Made by a program: the position numbers and the translations under genes | The notes under the pieces: model-generated | The model's input: the letters and a program-made list of their open reading frames with translations, nothing else | Told to the model about the DNA's origin: nothing | Database searches by the model: none | Part shown: piece by piece, positions 1 to 7,613 of the stretch | How positions within the stretch are numbered: the first letter of the stretch is position 1 | How the letters are laid out: each line of letters opens with the position of its first letter | Assembly: GCA_002402295.1 (NCBI GenBank) | Contig: DHFO01000021.1 | Location: 1-55,370, forward strand | Direction of reading: 5' to 3' | DNA length: 55,370 nucleotides | Source of the DNA: Caldiserica bacterium UBA4822 | GTDB lineage: Bacteria; Caldisericota; Caldisericia; Cryosericales; Cryosericaceae

Positions 1-210
1 GATGATAAGCATGAGTGTGGATAGTGTCACCATCCAGAGCAGGCGGTAGCCGTACAGCGACCCTGCCGCGATATTGGAGGCCCAGTTGCCGGGGTCGATG
101 AATCCCACGGTGACAAGAAAGCCCGGCCCTATGTATGCGAGGACTTCAACCGCCTGGAGTCGTGGATGGTGACCGGTGAACAGACGCTGTATCCTGAGTG
201 GCAGCTTCAT
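1..210 (-). CDS. mntH: NRAMP-family Mn2+/Fe2+ transporter, N-terminal part
   Basis: Only the first 70 codons lie in the window; the gene runs off the left edge. The translation contains a first membrane helix with the motif GFIDPGNWASNI. The DPGN tetrad in TM1 is the metal-binding signature of NRAMP (SLC11) proton-coupled manganese/iron transporters. The start is ATG at 210, which gives a short cytoplasmic N-terminus typical of MntH. No Shine-Dalgarno sequence precedes it and a good promoter ends only 6 bases upstream, so the mRNA may be leaderless. It is divergent from the Cas6-like gene. The intact DPGN contrasts with the altered motif of the second NRAMP protein at 6253. Confidence 0.85.
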   Translation of the reverse strand, partial: MKLPLRIQRLFTGHHPRLQAVEVLAYIGPGFLVTVGFIDPGNWASNIAAGSLYGYRLLWMVTLSTLMLII

Positions 211-216
211 GGGGGC

Positions 217-244
217 AGTATACGAGGGTTGTGGTCACCATCAA
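217..244 (-). promoter_or_regulatory. Sigma70-like promoter for the NRAMP gene
   Basis: On the minus strand TTGATG (complement of 239-244) and TATACT (complement of 217-222) are 16 bases apart. Transcription would start about at the ATG at 210. Confidence 0.5.
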
Positions 245-286
245 GCGGTTCTGAGCGGGCTACGTCAACCTTGTCGAGAAAAAGAA

Positions 287-314
287 TTGCAGGATGCTTG
301 ACAAGCTGTATAAT
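287..314 (+). promoter_or_regulatory. Sigma70-like promoter for the Cas6-like gene
   Basis: TTGCAG at 287-292 and a consensus TATAAT at 309-314 are separated by 16 bases. This predicts a leader of about 105 bases before the start at 427. The region 211-426 holds no gene besides this promoter and the divergent one. Confidence 0.5.
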
Positions 315-426
315 GCACGTGGCTTTTCCAGGATACTCTGACCTGCGTCTCATCGATGAAGTGTGTCACGGGCCGTGGTGGCTCATCTTTGCAGTTGCTG
401 TCCTGAGATTTGAGTGGAGGTTTCGC

Positions 427-1866
427 ATGCGTATCAGGATTGAAGTGCACAGTGCCCTTGGCACATTTGTTCTACCTCAGGGCTACAACCCCTATGTGCA
501 GGGGCTCATCAATGCTTGTATTCCGGTGGATATTCCTTGGTCCGGTGATGCCCAGGGGGCGGAAGAAGGCCATTTCAAACTGTTCACCTTTTCGCAGTTG
601 TACGCCCGGTCGGTCGAGCGGATTGACGTTAGCGCAGGCAGCGAGGAGAAGGGAGAGGACCGGGTGCGCTATCAGCTTGTGATGTCTTCCCCCGTCTGGT
701 TCTACCTTTCCTCGCCGAGCCAGGACTTTGTTGACGCATTGATTCCACGCCTGGAACACAGCCACGATCTGCACATCGAGCGCAATCTCGTCAACGATAT
801 CCATGTCATCAGGGAGCCATCGCACACGGAGGCAGGCAGTGGCCAAGTGAGCTGGCGCATTCGCACGATCAGCCCTGTGACCGTATATCAGGGCGACACG
901 AGAGATGGCCGGTCGACGACCTACTATGCGCCGGACGACCCTCTGTTCTCCAAAACCGTTCTGGAGAACGCGGTGCGTAAGTACTATGCCTGGACGCATG
1001 AGCGCGCACCGAGCGAGGGGTTTAGCATCAAGTGCCTGGACCGCACCCCGCACCTGGCTGTCATTTCCTTCAAGGACACACCGGTCCGCTGCTACACGGG
1101 GCGCTTTCAGCTCACGGGTGACGCGAGACTGCTTGCGTTTCTTCTGGAGGCAGGTCTGGGCGGCAAGAACTCTCATGGCTTTGGCATGTTCGACATTGTG
1201 GCGGAACCCGAGAGTGGAAGACGCCCGGGTCCCTCAACTGCGGGCGCGGCCGGACATAGGAACACAAGGGCCGATGGGCATCATGAGGAGCCAGATCGTG
1301 GGCACCGGGAGCGGGCCAGGGCGTCGGACACCCAAGCCCCGGCAGGGCGGCCACAGACGCGCAGGACCCCCACCAGGGGTTCCGGCTCAGGAGCATCGTT
1401 CCAGACCCGTCGTCAGGACGGAAGCTGGTCGGATGGTACCAGAAAGGACGGCAGACTCCGTTCGGACGGACAACGTACTGATCGGAGGATCGGGTCTCGC
1501 AGCGAGGAACCGCGTCGGAAGTTCGTGAGCCGGTATGCTCCGGAGATTCGTCCCGTAAGCCGGGAGAAGGCCGCGAGCGGTTCGTACAGCATCTGGGACG
1601 GGAAAGCCAGGACCGAACTGCCCCGTTTCGTGCGGCCTGATGGTACAGAGAGTACCGGCGGTCCCAGAAAGAACACGGATCGGCCTGGCGGTCATAGCAC
1701 ACATGGCTCTTCTGGTTCTGGGGCGAGTTTCAACCGCAAAGGACAGGATGGCAGCCGCAGGGCTACCGCCTCGGCTCCGAACCAGTCATACGGGGAGAAG
1801 CGAGGCACGAGCAGGTCAGGTCGGACATACGGTGGTAAGAAGGGAAGCAACCCAGCTTCCCGCTAA
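427..1866 (+). CDS. cas6: Cas6-like CRISPR RNA endoribonuclease with long Arg/Gly/Ser-rich tail
   Basis: The 479-residue product has two parts. Residues 1-260 match Cas6, the endoribonuclease that cuts CRISPR precursor RNA within its repeats: the opening MRIRIEVHS strand, GHFKLFTFSQL near residues 48-58, and the glycine-rich loop AGLGGKNSHGFGMF near residues 241-254, which contacts RNA in this family. His49 is a possible catalytic residue, but I cannot prove it. Residues 265-479 are a low-complexity, very basic tail rich in Arg, Gly and Ser, with an internal repeat of GSGSGASF at about 318 and 428. Family members are usually 220-300 residues, so the tail is exceptional. Start: ATG 427 with GGAGG six bases upstream; a longer frame upstream lacks such a site. 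No CRISPR array or other cas gene is in the window. I am sure of the fold and less sure of function. Confidence 0.8.
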   Translation: MRIRIEVHSALGTFVLPQGYNPYVQGLINACIPVDIPWSGDAQGAEEGHFKLFTFSQLYARSVERIDVSAGSEEKGEDRVRYQLVMSSPVWFYLSSPSQDFVDALIPRLEHSHDLHIERNLVNDIHVIREPSHTEAGSGQVSWRIRTISPVTVYQGDTRDGRSTTYYAPDDPLFSKTVLENAVRKYYAWTHERAPSEGFSIKCLDRTPHLAVISFKDTPVRCYTGRFQLTGDARLLAFLLEAGLGGKNSHGFGMFDIVAEPESGRRPGPSTAGAAGHRNTRADGHHEEPDRGHRERARASDTQAPAGRPQTRRTPTRGSGSGASFQTRRQDGSWSDGTRKDGRLRSDGQRTDRRIGSRSEEPRRKFVSRYAPEIRPVSREKAASGSYSIWDGKARTELPRFVRPDGTESTGGPRKNTDRPGGHSTHGSSGSGASFNRKGQDGSRRATASAPNQSYGEKRGTSRSGRTYGGKKGSNPASR

Positions 1867-1915
1867 CTAACTAATACGCGTCTCTCTCGCCGACTGCCGA
1901 AACCAGCCTGACTAC

Positions 1916-1943
1916 TTGTTCGTAGTACGAATAAGAGTATACT
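1916..1943 (+). promoter_or_regulatory. Promoter of the MATE pair with palindromic operator
   Basis: TTGTTC (1916-1921) and TATACT (1938-1943) are 16 bases apart. A perfect palindrome TTCGTA-G-TACGAA (1919-1931) lies over the -35 end and the spacer, where a bound repressor would block RNA polymerase. No regulator gene is adjacent. The gap 1867-1989 contains nothing else. Confidence 0.55.
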
Positions 1944-1989
1944 CCAGGCTGTGCTGCCCCATGTCCATGGCCGGCTCCAGGGAGGACCA

Positions 1990-3447
1990 GTGGCAAGAAC
2001 TGCATCGAGAAAAGACATCCTTGAAGGTCGGATTGTCCCGACCATGTTCAAACTGGCATGGCCGCTCATGATTTCCAGTCTCCTCCATTACTTGTACAAC
2101 ATGGCAGACACGTTCTGGGTTGGACATCTGCCCCCGGCGGAGAATGCGACCGCGGTGGCCGGTCTGCAGATAGCTGGCCCCGTGATTTTCTTTCTCATGG
2201 CGTTTGCGTTTGGCTTCAATGCCGGAGGATTGGCGCTGGTGTCGCAGTACATGGGTGCTCATCGCAGGGAAGACGCAAACAATGCCGCTGCCCAGACGCT
2301 GTCTCTCTCGATTATCTTCGGTCTCGTGATCATGGTCTTAGGGGTAGCTCTTTCACCAGTTCTTTTAGGACTCTTGACATCTGACACTGCCGTGGCCGCC
2401 GCAGGAACAATCTACACGAGGATTGTGTTTATCGGAATGCCCTTTGAATTCGTCGCGGCAGCATACGCCCAGGTCATGGCTGCGTATGGCGACACGGTGA
2501 CTCCCATGCTGATCAACCTGATCTGTGTGGTGGGCAACATCGTCCTCGACCCCTTGATGATCTTTGGAATTGGACCGTTTGCCCGCATGACAGTGGCTGG
2601 AGCTGCGCTGGCAACGATCATCTGGCAGGCAGTAGCCGCGACGCTATCCCTGGTGCTTCTGCTGCGGGGGCGACATGGCCTTCATGTCAGGTGGTGGGAA
2701 CTTTCACCAGACTGGTCCTGGTACCGGCGCATTCTGAAAATCGGGCTGCCCTCATCCATCGGGGTGTCTGGGACATCCTTCGGGTTTCTGGTACTGACGG
2801 GAATCATCGGTCGCGTATCCAACGCTACTGTTGCTCTATCGGCATACGGTATCGGGGACCGCTTTATCAACGTGAGCTTTATCGCCATCGATGGATTGTC
2901 GCTCGCCATCTCCACGATGGTAGGGCACGCACTGGGTGCAGACCAGCGCAAGCGCGCCAACACAGTTGTGTGGAGGGGAACAGCCCTGATGTTCGGGCTG
3001 CTGGTAGCCGAGGGGATTCTGCTTTGGGTCCTCACGCCATGGTTGTTCCGGGTGTTTATTCCGACGCAGCCGGACATCATTCGCGAGGGGATTCTGTTCA
3101 TGTCCCTGTTCCTGCCATCTATTCCCTTCTTCGGTGTCGTTAACGGTGTCCAGTCCGCGTTCCAGGGTTCGGGCCACAACGTGCCTCCCATGATCATGCA
3201 ACTCGTCCGTCTCTGGGGGCTTCGGGTTCCCCTGTCCTGGTACTTTGGATTCAGTCGGCAGCTGGGGTCGCGGGGCATCTGGATCGGTATGCTCATCAGC
3301 AATGTTCTATCGGCCGTTCTTGCCCTGTTGCTGCTGACAACCGTAGACTGGCATCACAAAGTCATTGAGCACGCGCCTGTCGCTGAGGAGGCGGTCCCCG
3401 TTGCGGTTGTCGAGTCAGTATCTGCACCCTCCGACGCCAAAGCCTAG
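1990..3447 (+). CDS. MATE-family multidrug/Na+ or H+ antiporter (first of tandem pair)
   Basis: A 485-residue membrane protein of about 12 helices in two MatE halves. Family features include an N-terminal segment MFKLAWPLMISSLLHYLYNM, DTFWVGHLP, the SQYMGAHR loop after TM2, and a second half with FQGSGHN. MATE proteins export cationic drugs or metabolites in exchange for Na+ or H+; the substrate cannot be read from sequence. The start is GTG 1990, preceded by GGAGG at 1981-1985, rather than the ATG 13 codons upstream, which has no ribosome-binding site. The stop abuts the paralogue at 3457, so the two are cotranscribed and probably arose by tandem duplication. Confidence 0.88.
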   Translation: MARTASRKDILEGRIVPTMFKLAWPLMISSLLHYLYNMADTFWVGHLPPAENATAVAGLQIAGPVIFFLMAFAFGFNAGGLALVSQYMGAHRREDANNAAAQTLSLSIIFGLVIMVLGVALSPVLLGLLTSDTAVAAAGTIYTRIVFIGMPFEFVAAAYAQVMAAYGDTVTPMLINLICVVGNIVLDPLMIFGIGPFARMTVAGAALATIIWQAVAATLSLVLLLRGRHGLHVRWWELSPDWSWYRRILKIGLPSSIGVSGTSFGFLVLTGIIGRVSNATVALSAYGIGDRFINVSFIAIDGLSLAISTMVGHALGADQRKRANTVVWRGTALMFGLLVAEGILLWVLTPWLFRVFIPTQPDIIREGILFMSLFLPSIPFFGVVNGVQSAFQGSGHNVPPMIMQLVRLWGLRVPLSWYFGFSRQLGSRGIWIGMLISNVLSAVLALLLLTTVDWHHKVIEHAPVAEEAVPVAVVESVSAPSDAKA

Positions 3448-3456
3448 GTGGTGAGA

Positions 3457-4929
3457 ATGGCCAGCAACACGCGCATGCCAACACGCGATGAGATTCTCCA
3501 CGGTCCGGTCGTTGCTACCATGTTTCGGCTCTCCTGGCCCGTCATGGTGAGCTCGCTGCTGAACATGGTGTACAACATGACGGACACGTTCTGGGTCGGC
3601 CACCTTCCGGAGACTGAGAACACAGCCGCAGTCGCAGGACTCCAGGTCGCAGGGCCAGTGGTGTGGTTCTTGGTAGCTTTTGCCTTTGGATTTGGGTCGG
3701 CTGGTCTCGCCCTTGTGTCACAGTACATGGGTGCACACCGTGAGAAGGACGCCGAAAAGGCAGCCGGTCAGACCATGTCCCTCGCTATTATGCTGGGATG
3801 TATCGTAGCCCTCGTCGGCGCGTTACTTTCACCTCTGCTTCTGCCGATGCTTGCCCCGGATGCTTCCATATCGGCCAACGCTATCAACTACACGAGGATC
3901 GTTTTCCTTGGCATGCCCGCGATCCTTGTTTCGGCCGTCTATGCACAGGTCATGAACGCGTATGGCGATACGGTGACTCCTATGGTGGTCAACGCCATCG
4001 CAACTGGCCTGAATGTGATTCTGGACCCGCTCATGATCTTTGGAGTTGGTCCTTTCGCGCGCATGGGTGTGGTGGGAGCTGCCCTTGCAACAATCCTCTG
4101 CCAGATTCTGGCAGCGGTTGTATCGTTATGGCTTCTCGTGTCCGGAAGGCGACGCCTCAGGGTTTCTGTGCCGGAACTGCGGCCAGAACGTATCTGGATC
4201 AGGAAGATCCTTCACATCGGCATTCCTGCCTCCGTCGGGGCGTCTGGCACATCGTTCGGCTTCATCGTTCTCACGGGCATCATCGCGCGCGTGCCTGATG
4301 CGACGGTTGCCCTGTCTGCATATGGCATTGGGGACCGGCTGTTCAGCATCACCTCACTTATCAATGATGGAGCTGCGATCGGAATAGCGACCATGGTGGG
4401 TCAGGCCCTCGGTGCGGGTATGAAAGACCGAGCGACGGCGGTTGTCCGCAAGGGAACGACTGCACTCGTCAGCCTGATGGTTGCCGCAAGCGTGCTCCTC
4501 CGCCTGATAACCCCGATGGTATTCCGGGCGTTCATTCCCACGCAGCCTGCTGTCATAGCAGAGGGCATTCGCTTTATGTCAGTCTTCTTGTGGGCAAATC
4601 CGTTCTTCGGCTTGATGATGGGGGTTCAATCGGCGTTTCAGGGCTCGGGTCACAACATTCCCAACATGATTCTGGACCTGGTGCGGCTCTGGGGATTGCG
4701 TGTTCCACTGGCCTGGGTCTTTGCGATGACACTCGAGATGGGGTCGCAAGGCGTGTGGATAGGGATGACGGTCAGCAACATCCTCGCTGGGATTCTGTCC
4801 CTAATCCTTCTGTTTGTAGTCGACTGGCGGAAGAGTGTCATACCGCGTGCCCAGTCTCCAGAACCGTTGCTGCTTGGCGAGGAAGCCGTGTCCTCAGTGG
4901 CAGGAGTGGGCATCGCTGACCAGCCATAG
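3457..4929 (+). CDS. MATE-family multidrug/Na+ or H+ antiporter (second of tandem pair)
   Basis: A 490-residue protein closely similar to its neighbour over the whole length (MTDTFWVGHLPETEN, SQYMGAHREKDAEKAAGQT, PTQPAVIAEGI, FQGSGHNIPN). It lies nine bases after the first gene. Two in-frame GTGs at 3448 and 3451 are alternative starts; ATG 3457 is preferred because GGTGGTGAG just upstream can act as a ribosome-binding site. MATE exporters are usually monomers, so two copies in one operon suggest different substrates or dosage rather than an obligate pair. Confidence 0.88.
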   Translation: MASNTRMPTRDEILHGPVVATMFRLSWPVMVSSLLNMVYNMTDTFWVGHLPETENTAAVAGLQVAGPVVWFLVAFAFGFGSAGLALVSQYMGAHREKDAEKAAGQTMSLAIMLGCIVALVGALLSPLLLPMLAPDASISANAINYTRIVFLGMPAILVSAVYAQVMNAYGDTVTPMVVNAIATGLNVILDPLMIFGVGPFARMGVVGAALATILCQILAAVVSLWLLVSGRRRLRVSVPELRPERIWIRKILHIGIPASVGASGTSFGFIVLTGIIARVPDATVALSAYGIGDRLFSITSLINDGAAIGIATMVGQALGAGMKDRATAVVRKGTTALVSLMVAASVLLRLITPMVFRAFIPTQPAVIAEGIRFMSVFLWANPFFGLMMGVQSAFQGSGHNIPNMILDLVRLWGLRVPLAWVFAMTLEMGSQGVWIGMTVSNILAGILSLILLFVVDWRKSVIPRAQSPEPLLLGEEAVSSVAGVGIADQP

Positions 4930-4965
4930 GAATTCAGGGTAGTGGCCTGGAATGGTCGCCGTTCC

Positions 4966-4994
4966 TTGACACCAGACTCCATCATGTCTAGCAT
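4966..4994 (+). promoter_or_regulatory. Sigma70-like promoter of the MgtE-N/NRAMP operon
   Basis: A consensus TTGACA (4966-4971) and TAGCAT (4989-4994) are 17 bases apart, about 40 bases upstream of the ATG at 5033. Confidence 0.5.
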
Positions 4995-5032
4995 ACATGC
5001 GCACCACGAAACCTGTCGCTTGGGAGGCGCAT

Positions 5033-6256
5033 ATGTTCTATCTGAGCAATATCCTCGGCATGCGCGTCCTGGACCGGAAGCAGGCGGTCGTGGGCTGCAT
5101 AGCGGACCTGGAGGTGACCTCCACTGAGAAGTTCCCGATAGTCGCGGCCGTTCTTGTCAAAACACACAGTGGGTTGATCCGAGTGGGCTGGCACAATGTC
5201 CGGGCGCTGGGTATCAGGGAATGCACACTCAAGGTGGTCGGCAGTGAGCTTGAACCCAACTTTACCCTTCAGGACACATCCATGCTGCTTCTGAATCATG
5301 TGCTCGACAAGCAGATTGTCGATGTTCATGGGGCGAAGGTTGTGCGCGTCAATGACATCGAACTGGCCGAGAGCCACGGTCAGCTGCGTGTGATTGCAGC
5401 TGATGCGGGCCTGCGCAGTTTTCTTCGCCGACTCGGGCTCTCATGGGCGATTTCCCTTGTCGAACAGACGAGGCATCACAAGGTTGCAGAGAACTCGATT
5501 CCATGGAGCTTCGTCGAACCCCTGGGGCGGGATGTGCGCAACGTACAGATGCGGACCACATGGAAAGAACTGTCCAAACTGCATCCGTCAGACCTAGCGG
5601 ACATCGTGGACGACCTGGACTTCAATGAACGAGACGCACTGTTCAAAGCGTTGAACGACGAGCAGGCGGCAGATACCCTGGCAGAACTTGAAGATGACAG
5701 GGTCAAAGTGGCTATTCTGGAACGTCTGGGCGTTGCACGCGCTGCGGATATTCTCGAGGAAATGGACCCCGACGATGCAGCGGACATTCTCCAGGACACG
5801 CGTGCGGATACGCAGGAGGCTGTACTCCAGGAGATGCGGCCGGAAGAGCGGGAAGATGTCCGGGAGCTTCTGGCATATGACGAGGATACAGCCGGGGGCC
5901 TCATGACCAATGATTACCTCGAAATCAGGCAGGAGATGACGGCCGGGCAGGTCATCGACCTGCTGCGGCACGAGGCACCCGATACCGAAACCATCTACTA
6001 CCTCTACGTCACCGATGACAGCGGTCGCCTGGCAGGAGTCCTGTCGCTGCGGGGTCTGATTGTTGCGCAGCCGGAAAGGGCGGTTGGTGACATCATGTTC
6101 AGGCATTCCGTTTCGGTGTTTGTCGATGACCCGAAGAAGAAGGTGGCCGAGGTCATGGACAAGTATGGATACCTTGCCCTTCCTGTCGTGAACCACGAGG
6201 GACTGCTTCAGGGGATTGTCACGGTAGATGACATCCTCGACCAGGCTATGGAGTGA
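5033..6256 (+). CDS. PRC-barrel / MgtE N-domain / CBS-pair protein, probable Mg2+ sensor
   Basis: The soluble 407-residue protein has PRC-barrel-like segments in residues 1-160 (FYLSNILGMRVLDRKQAVVG, then LDKQIVDVHGAKVVRVNDIE), a MgtE intracellular N-domain at about 180-290 with the superhelical repeats HPSDLADIVDDLD and ILEEMDPDDAADIL, and a CBS pair at about 290-407. In MgtE the N- and CBS domains bind Mg2+ and gate the channel, but here the MgtE membrane domain is absent. The gene overlaps the start of the NRAMP gene at 6253, so the pair probably works as a Mg2+-gated uptake system. Start: ATG 5033 with GGGAGG upstream; the ATG 12 codons earlier lacks a site. Confidence 0.85.
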   Translation: MFYLSNILGMRVLDRKQAVVGCIADLEVTSTEKFPIVAAVLVKTHSGLIRVGWHNVRALGIRECTLKVVGSELEPNFTLQDTSMLLLNHVLDKQIVDVHGAKVVRVNDIELAESHGQLRVIAADAGLRSFLRRLGLSWAISLVEQTRHHKVAENSIPWSFVEPLGRDVRNVQMRTTWKELSKLHPSDLADIVDDLDFNERDALFKALNDEQAADTLAELEDDRVKVAILERLGVARAADILEEMDPDDAADILQDTRADTQEAVLQEMRPEEREDVRELLAYDEDTAGGLMTNDYLEIRQEMTAGQVIDLLRHEAPDTETIYYLYVTDDSGRLAGVLSLRGLIVAQPERAVGDIMFRHSVSVFVDDPKKKVAEVMDKYGYLALPVVNHEGLLQGIVTVDDILDQAME

Positions 6257-7539
6257 GAACAATTCTGATGGCGCGGTGGAAGCATCTGAGAACCAGGTTC
6301 GGAAGGCTCTTGGTGACCCTGCCGGTGCTCCTAGGCGTGCTTGGTCCCGGCATCATTACAGGCAATGTTGACAATGATGCGGGTGGCATAACAACCTACA
6401 GCGTCATAGGGGCGCGCTTCGGGTATTCCATGCTGTGGGTTCTGCTGCTTATCACCTTCACGCTTGCGATGATCCAGGAGATGTGTGCACGGATGGGGGT
6501 CGTTACGGGAAAAGGGCTTGCAGACCTCATTCGGGAGCGATTCGGCGTTCGGGTGACCATGGTCGTCATGCTGCTCCTGCTGTTCACGAACCTGGCGAAC
6601 ACGATGGGAGAATTTGCGGGAGTTGCAGGCGCAGCTTCAATACTCGGTTGGAACCGTTTTGTTGTTATCCCTGCGGTTGCGTTTCTCGTGTGGATTCTTG
6701 TCGTGAAAGGGTCCTACCGTTCTGTGGAGAGAGTATTGCTTGTCTTTTGTGTCGTGTATCTGACCTACGTTGTCAGCGCCTTTATGGCTCGCCCTCATTG
6801 GGGAACCGTCATCCGAGCCACCGTGACACCGACATTCCAGATGAACCGTGAGTTCACTTCGCTGTTCATCGCGACCATTGGAACGACCATTGCTCCGTGG
6901 ATGCAGTTCTACCAGCAGTCATCCGTTGCCGAAAAAGCCATTGAGCTCAAGAACTATCGCTACGAAGCTCTGGACACGTACATCGGCAGTTTTCTCACGA
7001 ATTTTGTTTCGTTCTTTATCGTTGTTGCCTGTGCGAGCACTTTGTACGTTGCTCGAGTGCGTGTCAATACGGCGGCTGAGGCCGCGGGCGCGCTTGCACC
7101 GCTCGCGGGCAACTATGCTTCTCTCCTCTTCGCCGTGGGGCTCATGAACGCCTCTATCATGGCAGCCGGGATCTTGCCACTGTCTACGGCCTACTCCGTG
7201 GCGGAAGCTTTCGGATGGGAATCAGGGGTTGGCAAGTCGTTCCGTGAGGCGCCTCTGTTCTATGGCCTCTACACAGCGCTCATCTTTGCTGGTGCGGGAA
7301 CCGTTCTGTTCATCCCGGAGAGCAAGCTGGTCAGCCTTATGCTATTCTCACAAGCAGCCAATGGCATACTCCTTCCGCTTATTCTCGTGCTGATGTTGAA
7401 ACTCATAAATGACCGTTCGCTCATGGGTGATTATGTTAACAGTCACGGCAAGAACATCGCAGTGTGGGCACAGGCTGTCGTGATGATTGTGCTGGCTGGG
7501 ATCCTGACCGTCCAGACCCTGGCTGGCATATTCAGCTGA
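6253..7539 (+). CDS. NRAMP-related (NRMT-like) divalent metal transporter, probable Mg2+
   Basis: A 428-residue membrane protein of about 11 helices. In TM1 the sequence GPGIITGNVDNDAGGITTYS replaces the NRAMP motif DPGN by DAGG, and in TM6 the usual MPHN region reads IAPWMQF. Loss of the soft methionine ligand and of DPGN is the hallmark of NRAMP-related magnesium transporters and argues against Mn2+/Fe2+ as the main substrate. The GTG start at 6253 overlaps the upstream TGA, indicating coupling to the MgtE-N/CBS gene; ATG 6268 is an alternative. Substrate assignment is an inference from the motif and the neighbour. Confidence 0.8.
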   Translation: MRTILMARWKHLRTRFGRLLVTLPVLLGVLGPGIITGNVDNDAGGITTYSVIGARFGYSMLWVLLLITFTLAMIQEMCARMGVVTGKGLADLIRERFGVRVTMVVMLLLLFTNLANTMGEFAGVAGAASILGWNRFVVIPAVAFLVWILVVKGSYRSVERVLLVFCVVYLTYVVSAFMARPHWGTVIRATVTPTFQMNREFTSLFIATIGTTIAPWMQFYQQSSVAEKAIELKNYRYEALDTYIGSFLTNFVSFFIVVACASTLYVARVRVNTAAEAAGALAPLAGNYASLLFAVGLMNASIMAAGILPLSTAYSVAEAFGWESGVGKSFREAPLFYGLYTALIFAGAGTVLFIPESKLVSLMLFSQAANGILLPLILVLMLKLINDRSLMGDYVNSHGKNIAVWAQAVVMIVLAGILTVQTLAGIFS

Positions 7540-7613
7540 CAGGTTCATGATTGTTGCGTCAATGTGGTACAATGGTCTGTGGATTGATTCGGTAAGCGAA
7601 GGGAAAAACCAAG

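Noticed and set aside
472..1176. 234-codon minus-strand frame opposite the Cas6 domain
   Set aside because: The plus strand encodes a recognised fold with promoter and ribosome-binding site.
1281..1866. CRISPR array next to cas6
   Set aside because: The repeated pattern is a protein-level Gly/Ser/Arg repeat within the open frame, with no regularly spaced identical DNA repeats.
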